Assembly: GCF_014656075.1 (NCBI RefSeq)
Contig: NZ_BNBS01000025.1
Coordinates: forward strand, 1-64,000
Source of the DNA: Streptomyces hydrogenans
GTDB lineage: Bacteria; Actinomycetota; Actinomycetes; Streptomycetales; Streptomycetaceae
Direction: 5' to 3'
Length of the DNA: 64,000 nt
Below, piece by piece: positions 28,963 through 37,629 of the stretch. Both the position numbers and the translations under genes were made by a program. The notes under the pieces were generated by a model. The model saw only the letters and a list, made by a program, of their open reading frames with translations, did no database searches and was not told the DNA's origin. The first letter of the stretch is position 1; every line of letters begins with the position of its first letter.

Positions 28963-30939
28963 ATGGGTATTCGGAGCTTGCTGCGCAAGGTGTTCGGCCG
29001 CGACCGCGAAGATCCCGCGACCCCCTCCGTCCCTCCCCAGTCCCGCGACCCCCACACGCCGGACGCCACCCCCGCCCCCGAACCCGCCCGGTCCGCCGAG
29101 CTCCCGGCCTCCCCCGAGCCCGCCGAGCCCACCGAGGCCCCCGAGACGGCGGCCCGCAAGGCGGCGGACGACCTGGTCGCCGCCTCCTTCGACAACCCCC
29201 AGATCCCGAAGGCCCGCAGGGCGGATTCGGTGGATGCGGTGTCGCCGGCAGAGCCGGTGGATGCGGTGGAGCCGGTGGAGCCGGTGGAGTCGGCCGAGGC
29301 CGATGTGAACGCGGAGACGAAGCCGGAGGCGGAGGTGACGGTCGGGGAGCCGGCGCCCGCCGCCGACGCGGAGCCGACCCCGGCCGCCGAGGCGGAAGCG
29401 GAACCGGAGGCGAAGGCCGACGCGGAGCCGGAGACGAAGGTGGACGCCGTCGCGGACACCGAGACGGCGGCTGCTGTCGAGGCCGCGCCTTCGGCGGACG
29501 CGGACGTGGACGCTTCGGCGGACGCGGACGCGGACGTGAAGGCCGAGGCCGAGGTAACGACGGACGCGCCGGTCGCCGAGGCGGAGCCGGAGACGGCCGC
29601 CGTGGAGACGGAGCCGACCGCCGAGGCGGACGCGGAGGCAGACGCTTCGGCGGACGTGAAGGCCGAGGCCGAGGTAACGACGGACGCGCCGGTCGCCGAG
29701 GCGGAGCCGGAGACGGCCGCCGTGGAGACGGAGCCGACCGCCGAGGCGGACGCGGAGCCGGAGGCCGTCGCGGACGCGGAGCCGGAGGCCGTCGCGGACA
29801 CCGAGCCGGAGGCCGTCGCGGACACCGAGCCGGAGGCCGCTCCGGAGGCGGCAGCCGAGGTGAAGGCGGAGGACGCGGAGGCGACCCCGGCCACCGTCGC
29901 GGACGCGGAGCCGGAGGCCAAGCCGGAAGCCGTCGCGGACACCGAGACGGCGGACGCTTCCGCTGCCCCGGAGGTGGCGGAGCCCACGGCCGACGCCGAC
30001 GCGGAGGCGGAAGCCGCCGCCGAGGCCGACACCGAGCCGAGCGCGGCCCCCGAGGCGGACGCGACGGTGGATGCGACGGCGGACGCGGATGCCGACGCGG
30101 AGCCCGTCGCCGAGGCGGACACCACCCCGGCGGCCCAGCCGGAGGCGGAGGAGTCTGCCGAGCCCGAGCCGGTCGCCGTCGCCGAGCCGGCGCAGCCGGA
30201 GGCCGAGGCGGCCGCCGAGGTCGAGCCGGTCGTCGAGCCCGAGCCGGTCGCCGCGCAGGCGGAGGCCCCGGCCACCGGCACCAGCGGCACCGCGGAGGCC
30301 CCCCGCGCCGACCTCCCCCCGCACCTCCGTGACGCGTACGCCGCCGCCGGGGGCGTGCTGCGGCAGGTGGGGCTCGGGGAGGCCCGGGCCCGGGTGTACC
30401 TGGTCGTGGACCGGTCCGGGTCGATGCGCGGGTACTTCAAGGACGGGTCCGTGCAGCGGCTCGCCGAGCAGGCGGTCGCGCTCGCCGCGCACCTGGACGA
30501 GGACGCGACGGTCACGACCGTGTTCTTCTCGACCGACATCGACGGGGTCGTCGACCTGACGCCCGCCGACCTCACCCCCACCCGGGTGGAGGAGGTCAAC
30601 GCCGGTCTCGGCCGCCTCGGCCGGACGAACTACCACCGTGCCGTCGAGGAGGTGCTGGCCCACCACGAGAAGGCGGACCCGGCCCGCCCGGCGCTGGTGA
30701 TCTTCCAGACGGACGGCGCCCCCGAGTCCCGTACCGCCGCGAACCAGGCCCTGGCCGAGGCGGCCGGACGTCCGGTCCACTGGCGCTTCACCGCCTGGGG
30801 CGAGGAGGACGGCAAGGGCTTCGACTACCTGCGGAAGCTCACCGCCGACCGTACGGCCACGCACTTCGCGGGCCCGGCGCCGGTCGGGACCCCGCACGCG
30901 GAGTTCTACGAGGGCGTCCTCGCCGGTCTCGACCTGTAG
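28963..30939 (+). CDS. von Willebrand A domain protein with long acidic Ala/Glu/Pro repeat region (658 aa)
   Basis: The start ATG at 28963 follows AAAGGG and opens with MGIRSLLRKVFGRDRED. Residues about 85-440 are almost only Ala, Glu, Pro, Asp, Val and Thr in short EPEAVADTE-like repeats, strongly acidic and surely disordered. From about residue 445 a vWA domain begins: RVYLVVDRSGSMRGYF (MIDAS DxSxS), the threonine in LGRTNYHRAVEEVL and the aspartate in VIFQTDGAPESR. The C-terminal part resembles the tellurium-resistance/TerF-like vWA proteins. No signal peptide is evident. It may be a calcium- or partner-binding scaffold. A 120-bp duplication lies inside the repeats. Confidence 0.82.
   Translation: MGIRSLLRKVFGRDREDPATPSVPPQSRDPHTPDATPAPEPARSAELPASPEPAEPTEAPETAARKAADDLVAASFDNPQIPKARRADSVDAVSPAEPVDAVEPVEPVESAEADVNAETKPEAEVTVGEPAPAADAEPTPAAEAEAEPEAKADAEPETKVDAVADTETAAAVEAAPSADADVDASADADADVKAEAEVTTDAPVAEAEPETAAVETEPTAEADAEADASADVKAEAEVTTDAPVAEAEPETAAVETEPTAEADAEPEAVADAEPEAVADTEPEAVADTEPEAAPEAAAEVKAEDAEATPATVADAEPEAKPEAVADTETADASAAPEVAEPTADADAEAEAAAEADTEPSAAPEADATVDATADADADAEPVAEADTTPAAQPEAEESAEPEPVAVAEPAQPEAEAAAEVEPVVEPEPVAAQAEAPATGTSGTAEAPRADLPPHLRDAYAAAGGVLRQVGLGEARARVYLVVDRSGSMRGYFKDGSVQRLAEQAVALAAHLDEDATVTTVFFSTDIDGVVDLTPADLTPTRVEEVNAGLGRLGRTNYHRAVEEVLAHHEKADPARPALVIFQTDGAPESRTAANQALAEAAGRPVHWRFTAWGEEDGKGFDYLRKLTADRTATHFAGPAPVGTPHAEFYEGVLAGLDL
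29530..29757 (+). repeat. In-frame 120-bp tandem duplication inside the vWA gene
   Basis: Bases 29530-29637 are identical to 29650-29757 (108 of 108), a shift of 120 bases or 40 codons. Even the unusual GTA codon is copied. Shorter GAGCCGGAGGCCGTCGCGGA units recur at 29755-29850. Confidence 0.92.
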
Positions 30940-30970
30940 GCACCCGCCCGCCCCCTGCTCTCTTATCGAT

Positions 30971-31000
30971 GTGAGTGGATCTTCGGACGCCCGTTAGGAT
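30971..31000 (+). promoter_or_regulatory. Predicted metG promoter, near-leaderless
   Basis: TAGGAT (30995-31000) has a GTGAGT 18 bases upstream. The predicted transcription start falls at 31006-31008, on or beside the metG ATG, and no ribosome site of normal strength precedes the ATG. Confidence 0.45.
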
Positions 31001-31007
31001 TTCGACC

Positions 31008-32615
31008 ATGGCGGCCACTGGATCCGAGAAGCAGGGGGCGAAGGCGTTCTACGTCACGACCCCCATTTACTACGTCAACGACGCTCCTCACCTGGGCCAC
31101 GCCTACACGACCGTCGCAGGCGACGTGCTCACGCGCTGGCACCGTCAGCGCGGCGAGAAGGTGTGGTACCTCACCGGCACGGACGAGCACGGTCAGAAGA
31201 TCATGCGCACGGCCGAGGCGAACGACGTCACGCCCCAGGCCTGGTGCGACAAGCTCGTCGAGGAGGCCTGGAAGCCCCTCTGGGAGCACCTGAACATCGC
31301 GAACGACGACTTCATCCGCACCACGCAGAAGCGTCACACGGACCGCGTCCAGGAGTTCGTGCAGGACCTGTACGACAAGGGCGAGATCTACAAGGGCGGC
31401 TACGAGGGCCCGTACTGCGTCGGCTGCGAGGAGTTCAAGCTCCCGGGCGATCTCATCGAGGCGGAGGACGGCACCAAGCTGTGCCCCGTCCACAAGAAGC
31501 CGGTGGAGATCCTCAAGGAGGAGAACTACTTCTTCAAGCTGAGCGAGTACGGCCCGAAGCTGCTGGAGTTCTACGAGGAGAACCCGGGCTTCATCCAGCC
31601 GGAGTCCGCCCGCAACGAGGTCCTGAACTTCGTGAAGCAGGGCCTGGACGACCTCTCCATCTCGCGCTCGACCTTCGACTGGGGCATCCCGGTGCCGTGG
31701 GACGCCGAGCACGTGATCTACGTGTGGATCGACGCGCTGCTGAACTACGCGACGGCCGTCGGCTACAACGAGAACCCGGAGAAGTTCGACGCGACCTTCC
31801 CGGCGAACGTCCACCTCATCGGCAAGGACATCCTGCGCTTCCACGCGGTGATCTGGCCGGCCATGCTGATGGCGCAGGGCCTGCCGGTCCCGGGCCGGGT
31901 CGCGGCCAACGGCTGGCTGATGGTCGGCGGCGAGAAGATGTCGAAGTCGAACCTGACTGGCATCAAGCCGCAGGACCTGACCTCGCACTTCGGCGTGGAC
32001 GCGTACCGCTGGTACTTCCTGCGGGCCATCGCCTTCGGTCAGGACGGTTCGTTCTCGTGGGAGGACTTCTCCGCCCGCTACACCTCCGAGCTGGCCAACG
32101 ACTACGGCAACCTCGCCTCCCGCGTGGCGGCCATGGTCGGCAAGTACTTCGGCGGCGAGCTGCCGGCCTCCGCGGCCGACGGCGACGCCGAGAAGGCGGT
32201 CCAGGAGGGCCTGGCGAAGGCGGTCGCGACGGCCGACGCCAAGATCGGCGAGGAGCTGGACTTCCAGGGCGGCATCCTCGCGGTCTTCGACTTCGTGAAG
32301 CAGGTCAACGGCTACATCACGGAGCAGGAGCCGTGGAAGGTCGCGAAGGACGAGTCGGAGGCGGGCCGGGCCCGTCTGGCGACGATCCTCTACACGGCCG
32401 CCGAGTCGCTCCGCGCCGCCGCCGTCCTGCTGAACCCGGTCATGCCGGAGTCCTCCCAGAAGCTGTGGGAGTCCCTCGGCGCCGAGCCGTCCCTGGGCGC
32501 CCTGGCCGACCAGCCGGTCCAGGACGCGGCCCGCTGGGGTCAGCTCCCGGCCGGCGCGACGGTCACGAAGGGCGCGGTGCTCTTCCCGCGCCTGGAGGAC
32601 CCGAAGAAGGACTGA
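31008..32615 (+). CDS. metG: Methionine--tRNA ligase MetG (535 aa)
   Basis: Charges tRNA-Met with methionine. Class I synthetase with the HIGH-type motif HLGH in YYVNDAPHLGHAY (about residues 20-32) and the KMSKS motif in GGEKMSKSNLTG (about residue 310). A zinc-knuckle insertion CVGCEEF and LCPVHKKP lies at residues 140-170. Length fits the shorter bacterial type without the C-terminal dimerisation domain. The ATG at 31008 is set by the alignment of the Rossmann strand and by the promoter position. A hairpin follows the stop. Confidence 0.96.
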   Translation: MAATGSEKQGAKAFYVTTPIYYVNDAPHLGHAYTTVAGDVLTRWHRQRGEKVWYLTGTDEHGQKIMRTAEANDVTPQAWCDKLVEEAWKPLWEHLNIANDDFIRTTQKRHTDRVQEFVQDLYDKGEIYKGGYEGPYCVGCEEFKLPGDLIEAEDGTKLCPVHKKPVEILKEENYFFKLSEYGPKLLEFYEENPGFIQPESARNEVLNFVKQGLDDLSISRSTFDWGIPVPWDAEHVIYVWIDALLNYATAVGYNENPEKFDATFPANVHLIGKDILRFHAVIWPAMLMAQGLPVPGRVAANGWLMVGGEKMSKSNLTGIKPQDLTSHFGVDAYRWYFLRAIAFGQDGSFSWEDFSARYTSELANDYGNLASRVAAMVGKYFGGELPASAADGDAEKAVQEGLAKAVATADAKIGEELDFQGGILAVFDFVKQVNGYITEQEPWKVAKDESEAGRARLATILYTAAESLRAAAVLLNPVMPESSQKLWESLGAEPSLGALADQPVQDAARWGQLPAGATVTKGAVLFPRLEDPKKD

Positions 32616-32630
32616 CGTCCGTCCGCACGT

Positions 32631-32670
32631 GGCGAAGGCCGCCGTCCCGCCCGGGGCGGCGGCCTTCGCC
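32631..32670 (+). terminator. metG terminator
   Basis: GGCGAAGGCCGCCG (32631-32644) pairs perfectly with CGGCGGCCTTCGCC (32657-32670) over a 12-base loop, 16 bases after the metG stop. It also lies next to the end of the convergent DoxX gene. Confidence 0.85.
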
Positions 32671-32674
32671 GTCC

Positions 32675-33013
32675 TCACATCAGGGCGAGCGCGGCCGCGG
32701 CCGGCGCCATGTACACCAGCGGGAAGGCCACGTGCCCGTACGCCTTCGCCCGGACGACGGTGATCACCGCGCCCGCGAAGTACAGCACCACCCCGACCGC
32801 CGCCAGTACCCCGACGACCGGCAGCCAGAACCCGGCGACCAGCCCGAGCGCCCCGGCCAGCTTCAGCAGCCCCAGCGTGTTCCACCAGGTCCGCGGCACC
32901 CCGTAGGCGGCCAGCGGCTCGACGACGAACTTCGCGCGGAGCAGCACGGCCGCCCCGGAGAACCCGGCCATGAACGCGGCGACGGCGGTGACGACAGTGG
33001 CGGTGGTGGACAT
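32675..33013 (-). CDS. DoxX-family membrane protein (112 aa)
   Basis: Four hydrophobic helices in a 112-residue protein: VVTAVAAFMAGFSGAAVL, TLGLLKLAGALGLVAGFWLPVVG, LAAVGVVLYFAGAVITVVRA and FPLVYMAPAAAALALM. The LGLLKLAGALGL stretch is typical of the small actinobacterial DoxX-like proteins, whose role is membrane-associated and poorly known. The ATG has a GGAG upstream. It is isolated between two terminators. Confidence 0.82.
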   Translation of the reverse strand: MSTTATVVTAVAAFMAGFSGAAVLLRAKFVVEPLAAYGVPRTWWNTLGLLKLAGALGLVAGFWLPVVGVLAAVGVVLYFAGAVITVVRAKAYGHVAFPLVYMAPAAAALALM

Positions 33014-33066
33014 CGGGACTCCTCCGGCTGCGGGCCCCTGGAGGGGCCGTACGTCTCCATGACGGA

Positions 33067-33095
33067 GCCCGCCCCGTCGATGTGACAGGGCGGGC
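33067..33095 (-). terminator. Terminator after the EEP-propeller gene
   Basis: GCCCGCCC (33067-33074) pairs with GGGCGGGC (33088-33095) over a 13-base loop, 22 bases beyond the minus-strand stop at 33117. Confidence 0.55.
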
Positions 33096-33116
33096 GGTCG
33101 TGGGTCCGCGGACGGG

Positions 33117-34799
33117 TCAGAAGAGCAGCTCGCCGTCCGGGTAGCCGTAGCCGATCCGGGTGCGCGGCGCGTAGTACGCGGCGCCGTCGCCGGCGTAGAA
33201 CCACAGGTCCTTGGCGGCGTCGCGGCCGATCAGGTCGGCCTTGCCGTCACCGTCGACGTCACCGGGGGCGACGAGCGCGGAGTAGGTCTGCCAGCCGGTG
33301 CCGATCTGGGTGCGGGGCGCGTAGGAGCCGGCGCCGTCGCCCTTGTAGAACCACAGGCCGCCGGCGGTGTCGCGGCCGATCAGGTCGGCCTTGCCGTCGC
33401 CGTCGAAGTCGCCGGGGGCGACGAGGGCGTCGAACATCTGCCAGCCGCTGCCGATCTGCTTGCGGGCCCCGTAGCCGTCGGCGCCGTCGCCCGGGTACAG
33501 CCAGAGCGCGCCGGCGGTGTCGCGGCCGATCAGGTCGGCCTTGCCGTCGCCGTCGAAGTCGCCGGGGGCGAGGAGGACGTCGTTGCCCTGCCAGCCGGTG
33601 CCGGCCTGGACGCGGGTGGAGCCGGAGTAGCTGCCGGTGGCCGGGTCGGCCGGGTAGCGCCACAGGGTGCCGCCGCCGTCGACGGCGACGAGCGTGGTGC
33701 CGTCCTGGGCGACCTCGGTCATGGTGCCCCAGCCGACGCCGACCTTGCAGGGCGCGGCCAGCTTGCCGTCGGTGCGGCCGGCGTAGCGGTAGAGCGCGCC
33801 GCCCGCGTCGCGGCGGAAGAGGCCGTCGGTGGCGCCGGCGGGGCCGCAGTCGGCCCAGGAGGCGGCGCCGCGGATCATGTCGTGGTCGGAGGCGTCGGTG
33901 ACCCGGGGCAGGACGTCGCCCTTGACGTTCTTGAAGTGGCGGGCGGAGAGGAAGAGGTAGTCGATCTTCCGGCGGCTGGAGCCGAAGGTGGTCTCACCGC
34001 TGCGGCAGCGGCTCGCGCCGGCCGTGGCGCAGGCCGTGGTGAAGTAGTCCTTGTCGGTCTCGTCGACCTCGGTGAAGATCCCGCTGCCGGAGCCGGTGCC
34101 CGGCGTGTAGAAGGTCCCGGCCATGCCGGAGCCGGGGGTGTCGTTGAAGTCGCCGCCGAGGACGACGGGGTAGCCCTGCTCCTGCCAGGCGGCGGCCTGG
34201 GAGGCGAGGTACTGCGCCTCCTGGTTGCGCAGGGTCGCGTCGGTGGCCCAGTAGAGGTGCACGGAGCAGGCCCAGTTGGCCCGACCCTGGGTGTAGCTCT
34301 TCACGCAGGGGGCCTTGATGGGCTCGCTCTCGCCGCCGGCGGTGAGGTCGAGGACCTTCCGTTCGGTGACGGTGCCCTTCACGAAGACGGCCATGCCGTA
34401 GTCGCCCTTGGTGCCGTCGGGCCCCTTGGCGCAGAGCCCGGATCCGGTGCCGAGCTGCACGGTGGTGGTGTAGAGCCCCTCGAACCCCTTGGGCGCGAGC
34501 CGCGTGGCGAGTTCGTCGTACTGGTAGCGGCAGACCTCCTGGAGGAAGATCTGGTCGGCGTTCCAGACGGAGCCGTTGGTCTGCTCGACGATCGTCGTGT
34601 ACTTCGCCTCGTCGCTGAAGCCGAGGGCGTCGGTGCAGGGGCTGCCGCTGCCGCACATGTTGTAGCTGACGAAGCGGAGGGCGGGGGCGGTGCCGGAGGC
34701 CACGATGTCGGCCTGGGCGACCGGGGTGCCGAGGGCGAGGGCGGCGGCCGCGCTGCCGAGGAGGGCCCCGACGGTGCCGAGTGCCTTGCGCAGTCTCAC
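33117..34799 (-). CDS. Secreted EEP-fold phosphodiesterase/nuclease with five C-terminal repeats (560 aa)
   Basis: Signal peptide MRLRKALGTVGALLGSAA to about residue 30. Residues 38-310 are an endonuclease/exonuclease/phosphatase domain: LRFVSYNMCG (Asn), IFLQEVC (Glu), VVLGGDFNDTPGSG, RKIDYLFLSARH and VTDASDHDM (catalytic His). Many cysteines suggest disulfides. From about residue 320 come five repeats of 45-50 residues, the last three with APGDFDGDGKADLIGRD Ca-loop-like cores and LWFYxGDG strands. It could be an extracellular DNase or sphingomyelinase-like enzyme; the substrate is undecided. The next two genes upstream share the repeat type. Confidence 0.85.
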   Translation of the reverse strand: MRLRKALGTVGALLGSAAAALALGTPVAQADIVASGTAPALRFVSYNMCGSGSPCTDALGFSDEAKYTTIVEQTNGSVWNADQIFLQEVCRYQYDELATRLAPKGFEGLYTTTVQLGTGSGLCAKGPDGTKGDYGMAVFVKGTVTERKVLDLTAGGESEPIKAPCVKSYTQGRANWACSVHLYWATDATLRNQEAQYLASQAAAWQEQGYPVVLGGDFNDTPGSGMAGTFYTPGTGSGSGIFTEVDETDKDYFTTACATAGASRCRSGETTFGSSRRKIDYLFLSARHFKNVKGDVLPRVTDASDHDMIRGAASWADCGPAGATDGLFRRDAGGALYRYAGRTDGKLAAPCKVGVGWGTMTEVAQDGTTLVAVDGGGTLWRYPADPATGSYSGSTRVQAGTGWQGNDVLLAPGDFDGDGKADLIGRDTAGALWLYPGDGADGYGARKQIGSGWQMFDALVAPGDFDGDGKADLIGRDTAGGLWFYKGDGAGSYAPRTQIGTGWQTYSALVAPGDVDGDGKADLIGRDAAKDLWFYAGDGAAYYAPRTRIGYGYPDGELLF

Positions 34800-34857
34800 T
34801 GTTCACTCCTGAGGGGAGGCGAAGGGGGGAGGGCGGTACGGGGAGCGGCGCGGCCGG

Positions 34858-36015
34858 TCACCAGCCGGAGCCGATCTGGGTGCGGGAGCCGCCGTTGTAG
34901 AGGGGGCCCGCGTAGCGGTAGAGGGCGCCGGTGGCGGTCTCCACGGCGAGCAGGTCGGGGGCCGCGTCGCCGGTGACGTTGCCGACGCCGGTGACCTGGG
35001 ACATGGCGTCCCAGTTGGAGCCGAGCTTCACGCGGGAGCCGCCGTTGTAGGCCGGGCCGGAGTAGCGGTACAGGTCGCCCGTGGCCTTCTCGACGGCGAG
35101 GATCTCGGCGACGCCGTCGCCGGTGAGGTCACCGATGCCGACGAGCGCGGACATGGAGTTCCAGGCGACGCCGAGCTTCACGCGGGCCGAGCCGCCGGTG
35201 AAGTTCGGGCCGGCGTAGCGGTACAGGTCGCCGGTGGACCTCTCGACCGCGAGGACGTCGGGGATGCCGTCGCCGGTCTGGTCGCCGACGCCGGTGACCT
35301 GGGCCATCGAGTCCCAGTTGGTGCCGACCCTGACCCGCGAGCCGCCGTTGTAGTTCGGGCCGGCGTAGCGGTACAGGTCGCCGGTGGTGGCCTCGACGGC
35401 GAGGAGGTCGGCGACGCCGTCGCCGGTCTGGTCGCCGACGGCGACGAGGTCGCTCATGCCGTTCCAGCCGTAGCCGAGCTTGGTGCGCCCGCCCATGCCG
35501 ACGTAGCCGGGGCCGTTGTAGCGGTACAGGTCGCCCGTCTTGGTCTCGACGGCGACGATGTCGGTGACGCCGTCTCCGGTGAGGTCGCCGACGGACGTCA
35601 GGTGCGCCATGTTCGACTGCGGGGCCTCCGGTTCGGAGGGGTACGGGGCGGCGTGGTCGGAACCGAGTCCGGCCCGGGGCCCGCAGGTGGGCCAGGCGCC
35701 CTCGCCCTGGGTGGCGAGGACCTTCTCGGCGGTGCGGATCTGCTCCTCCTTGGTCGCCTGGTGCGGGTACTCGGCGTACTGCCGCCCGCCGAAGGCGTCC
35801 CAGGTGGACTTCGCGAACTGGAGCCCCCCGTAGTACGGGTGGCCCGCGCGGTAGTAGCTCCAGTCGCCGCTCGACTCGCACTGGGCGACCTTGTCCCAGG
35901 TGGCGACGGAGGCGGCCGAGGCGGGCGGAGCGCCGAGCAGCCCGAGGGCGAGGGCGGCGAGCGGGGCGGCGGTGAGGACGGCACGGAGCGCCGGGCGGCG
36001 CTTGCGGGAGGGCAT
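34858..36015 (-). CDS. Secreted Rpf-type transglycosylase with five-repeat propeller (385 aa)
   Basis: Signal peptide to about residue 35 (ALALGLLGAPPASAA). Residues 36-110 are a resuscitation-promoting-factor domain: ATWDKVAQCESSGDWSYYR with its catalytic Glu, GGLQFAKSTWDAFGG and ATKEEQIRTAEKVLATQG. It should cleave peptidoglycan glycan strands. From about residue 135, five repeats of about 50 residues follow (VGDLTGDGVTDIVAVE and TGDLYRYNGPGYVGMGGRT-like), the last ending in IGSGW at the C-terminus. No LysM or LysM-like wall anchor is present, so the repeat domain may be the wall-binding part. An independent gene by the terminator that precedes it. Confidence 0.88.
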   Translation of the reverse strand: MPSRKRRPALRAVLTAAPLAALALGLLGAPPASAASVATWDKVAQCESSGDWSYYRAGHPYYGGLQFAKSTWDAFGGRQYAEYPHQATKEEQIRTAEKVLATQGEGAWPTCGPRAGLGSDHAAPYPSEPEAPQSNMAHLTSVGDLTGDGVTDIVAVETKTGDLYRYNGPGYVGMGGRTKLGYGWNGMSDLVAVGDQTGDGVADLLAVEATTGDLYRYAGPNYNGGSRVRVGTNWDSMAQVTGVGDQTGDGIPDVLAVERSTGDLYRYAGPNFTGGSARVKLGVAWNSMSALVGIGDLTGDGVAEILAVEKATGDLYRYSGPAYNGGSRVKLGSNWDAMSQVTGVGNVTGDAAPDLLAVETATGALYRYAGPLYNGGSRTQIGSGW

Positions 36016-36071
36016 GGGTTTCCTCTGGGGACGGGGAGGGCGGAGGGCACGGGCACGTCGTCGACGGCGGG

Positions 36072-36107
36072 GGCCGGGGGCCGGCGGAAGACCGCCGGCC
36101 CCCGGCC
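36072..36107 (-). terminator. Terminator after the NlpC/P60-propeller gene
   Basis: GGCCGGGGGCCGGCGG (36072-36087) pairs perfectly with CCGCCGGCCCCCGGCC (36092-36107) over the loop AAGA, 9 bases after the minus-strand stop at 36117. It separates this gene from the Rpf gene. Confidence 0.88.
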
Positions 36108-36116
36108 TGGGAGGGG

Positions 36117-37457
36117 CTACCAGCCGGAGCCGATCTCGACGGCGGAGCCGCCGTTGAAGGTGGGGCCCGAGTAGCGGTAGAGCTTCTGCGTGTCGGCACG
36201 GACCGCGACGAGGTCCGGCACGCCGTCGCCCGTGATGTCGCCGACCCCGGTGATGTTGGTCATCACGTCCCAGTTGTTGCCGATCTGGACCTTGGTGCCG
36301 CCGTTGTAGTTGGGGCCGGAGTAGCGGTAGAGGTTGCCCGTGGACTTCTCGACCGCGATGATCTCCGCCACGCCGTCGCCCGTGAGGTCGCCGACCCCGA
36401 CGAGGGTGGACATGCCGTTCCAGGCGTTGCCGATCTGCACCCGGCCGCCGCCGCCGACGTAGTTGGGGCCGGAGTAGCGGTAGAGGTTGCCCGTGGACTT
36501 CTCGACCGCGATGATCTCCGGCACCCCGTCGCCCGTGAGGTCGCCGACCCCGGTGATGTTGGTCATCGAGTCCCAGTTGGCGCCGATCAGGACGCGGGCA
36601 CCGCCGTTGTAGTGCGGGCCGGGGTAGCGGTACAGGTCGCCGGTCGCCTTCTCGACGGCGATGATGTCGGCGACGCCGTCGCCGGTGACGTCACCGGTGC
36701 CGACGATCGTGGACATGGTGTCCCAGTTGGAGCCGATCTTCGTACGGGCGCCCATGCCGACGTAGCCGGGGCCGCTGTAGCGGTAGAGGTCACCGGTCGA
36801 GGACTCGACGGCGATGATGTCGGTGACGCCGTCGCCGGTGAGGTCTCCCACGGCGGTCAGGTTGGTCATCCCCTTGTCGACCGGCGCGTCCACGATCCGC
36901 TTGTAACGCAGCGCCTTGTAGTCGCCGTTCGGGTGGCTGTCCCAGGTGGCGGCGGTGATCGACGCCCCGGTGACGTGCCGCACCGGCGTGGCGCCGAAGG
37001 AGTAGTAAGAGAACTTGGTCTTGGCGGCGTCGTCCCACTTCTCGAAGAGGATGACGTGGTCGTAGTAGCTGTTGAGGATGTCGCCGGGCTTGAGGTCGCC
37101 GCGCGGGATCTCGAAGGTGTCCGGGCTGTCGGCGAGCGTGACGGTGCTGAGGCTGGTGGTCAGGTGCCAGGCCATCGAGACGTAACCGGAGCAGTCCGTG
37201 CGGTAGTTCTTGCCGTCGGAGTCCGGGTAGGTGGCGCCCTGGTTGTACGGGATGGACTTGCCGTACCAGTACTTGGCGCGCTCGATGACCTCCTCGCGGG
37301 TGATGTACCCGCCGACCGAGGACTCCGCGGCGGCCGCGGAGACCGAGGCCGTGGCCGTGGCGAGGCCGGCGGGCGCGGCGGCCTGGGCGGGGGCGGTGAC
37401 GCCGAGGACGACGGCGGCGAGGGCGGCGGCGGAGAGGACGCGGACACGGGCGTTCAT
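36117..37457 (-). CDS. Secreted NlpC/P60-like peptidase with five-repeat propeller (446 aa)
   Basis: The ATG at 37457 follows GGAGTCC and gives a good signal peptide (MNARVRVLSAAALAAVVLG to AQAAA); an upstream ATG adds 17 residues with no support. Residues 50-190 are papain-like: TREEVIERAKYWYGKSIPY, NYRTDCSGYVSMAWHL with the catalytic Cys, and LNSYYDHVILFEKWDD with the His. From about residue 195 there are five repeats with the pattern VGDLTGDGV(T/A/P)(D/E)IIAVE and TGNLYRYSGPNYNGG, ending IGSGW. Probably a peptidoglycan endopeptidase or amidase; the exact bond is unknown. Confidence 0.83.
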   Translation of the reverse strand: MNARVRVLSAAALAAVVLGVTAPAQAAAPAGLATATASVSAAAAESSVGGYITREEVIERAKYWYGKSIPYNQGATYPDSDGKNYRTDCSGYVSMAWHLTTSLSTVTLADSPDTFEIPRGDLKPGDILNSYYDHVILFEKWDDAAKTKFSYYSFGATPVRHVTGASITAATWDSHPNGDYKALRYKRIVDAPVDKGMTNLTAVGDLTGDGVTDIIAVESSTGDLYRYSGPGYVGMGARTKIGSNWDTMSTIVGTGDVTGDGVADIIAVEKATGDLYRYPGPHYNGGARVLIGANWDSMTNITGVGDLTGDGVPEIIAVEKSTGNLYRYSGPNYVGGGGRVQIGNAWNGMSTLVGVGDLTGDGVAEIIAVEKSTGNLYRYSGPNYNGGTKVQIGNNWDVMTNITGVGDITGDGVPDLVAVRADTQKLYRYSGPTFNGGSAVEIGSGW

Positions 37458-37629
37458 CAGGGGACTCCTGGAGGCGGGAACGGGAAAGCTCTGGCATGCA
37501 CCTGACATCCACCCTTGTGGCGACAGGACGGGGAGAGGCGACGGCGCGGAAGAAGACGGGGACAGCAGAAGGGGAAGCGGAGAAGCGGAGCAGAACGAGG
37601 CGACCGGTCGGCCCGGGGCGGCCCGTCGG

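Noticed and set aside
29530-29757. Insertion sequence or mobile repeat in the vWA gene
   Set aside because: No inverted ends or transposase; it is a slippage-type in-frame duplication.
28726-30897. Minus-strand open frame continuing phoX upstream through the vWA gene
   Set aside because: Repetitive LRLRVGDGLRLR-type text produced by reading the acidic repeats backwards; the GTG at 28725 has the ribosome site and signal region.
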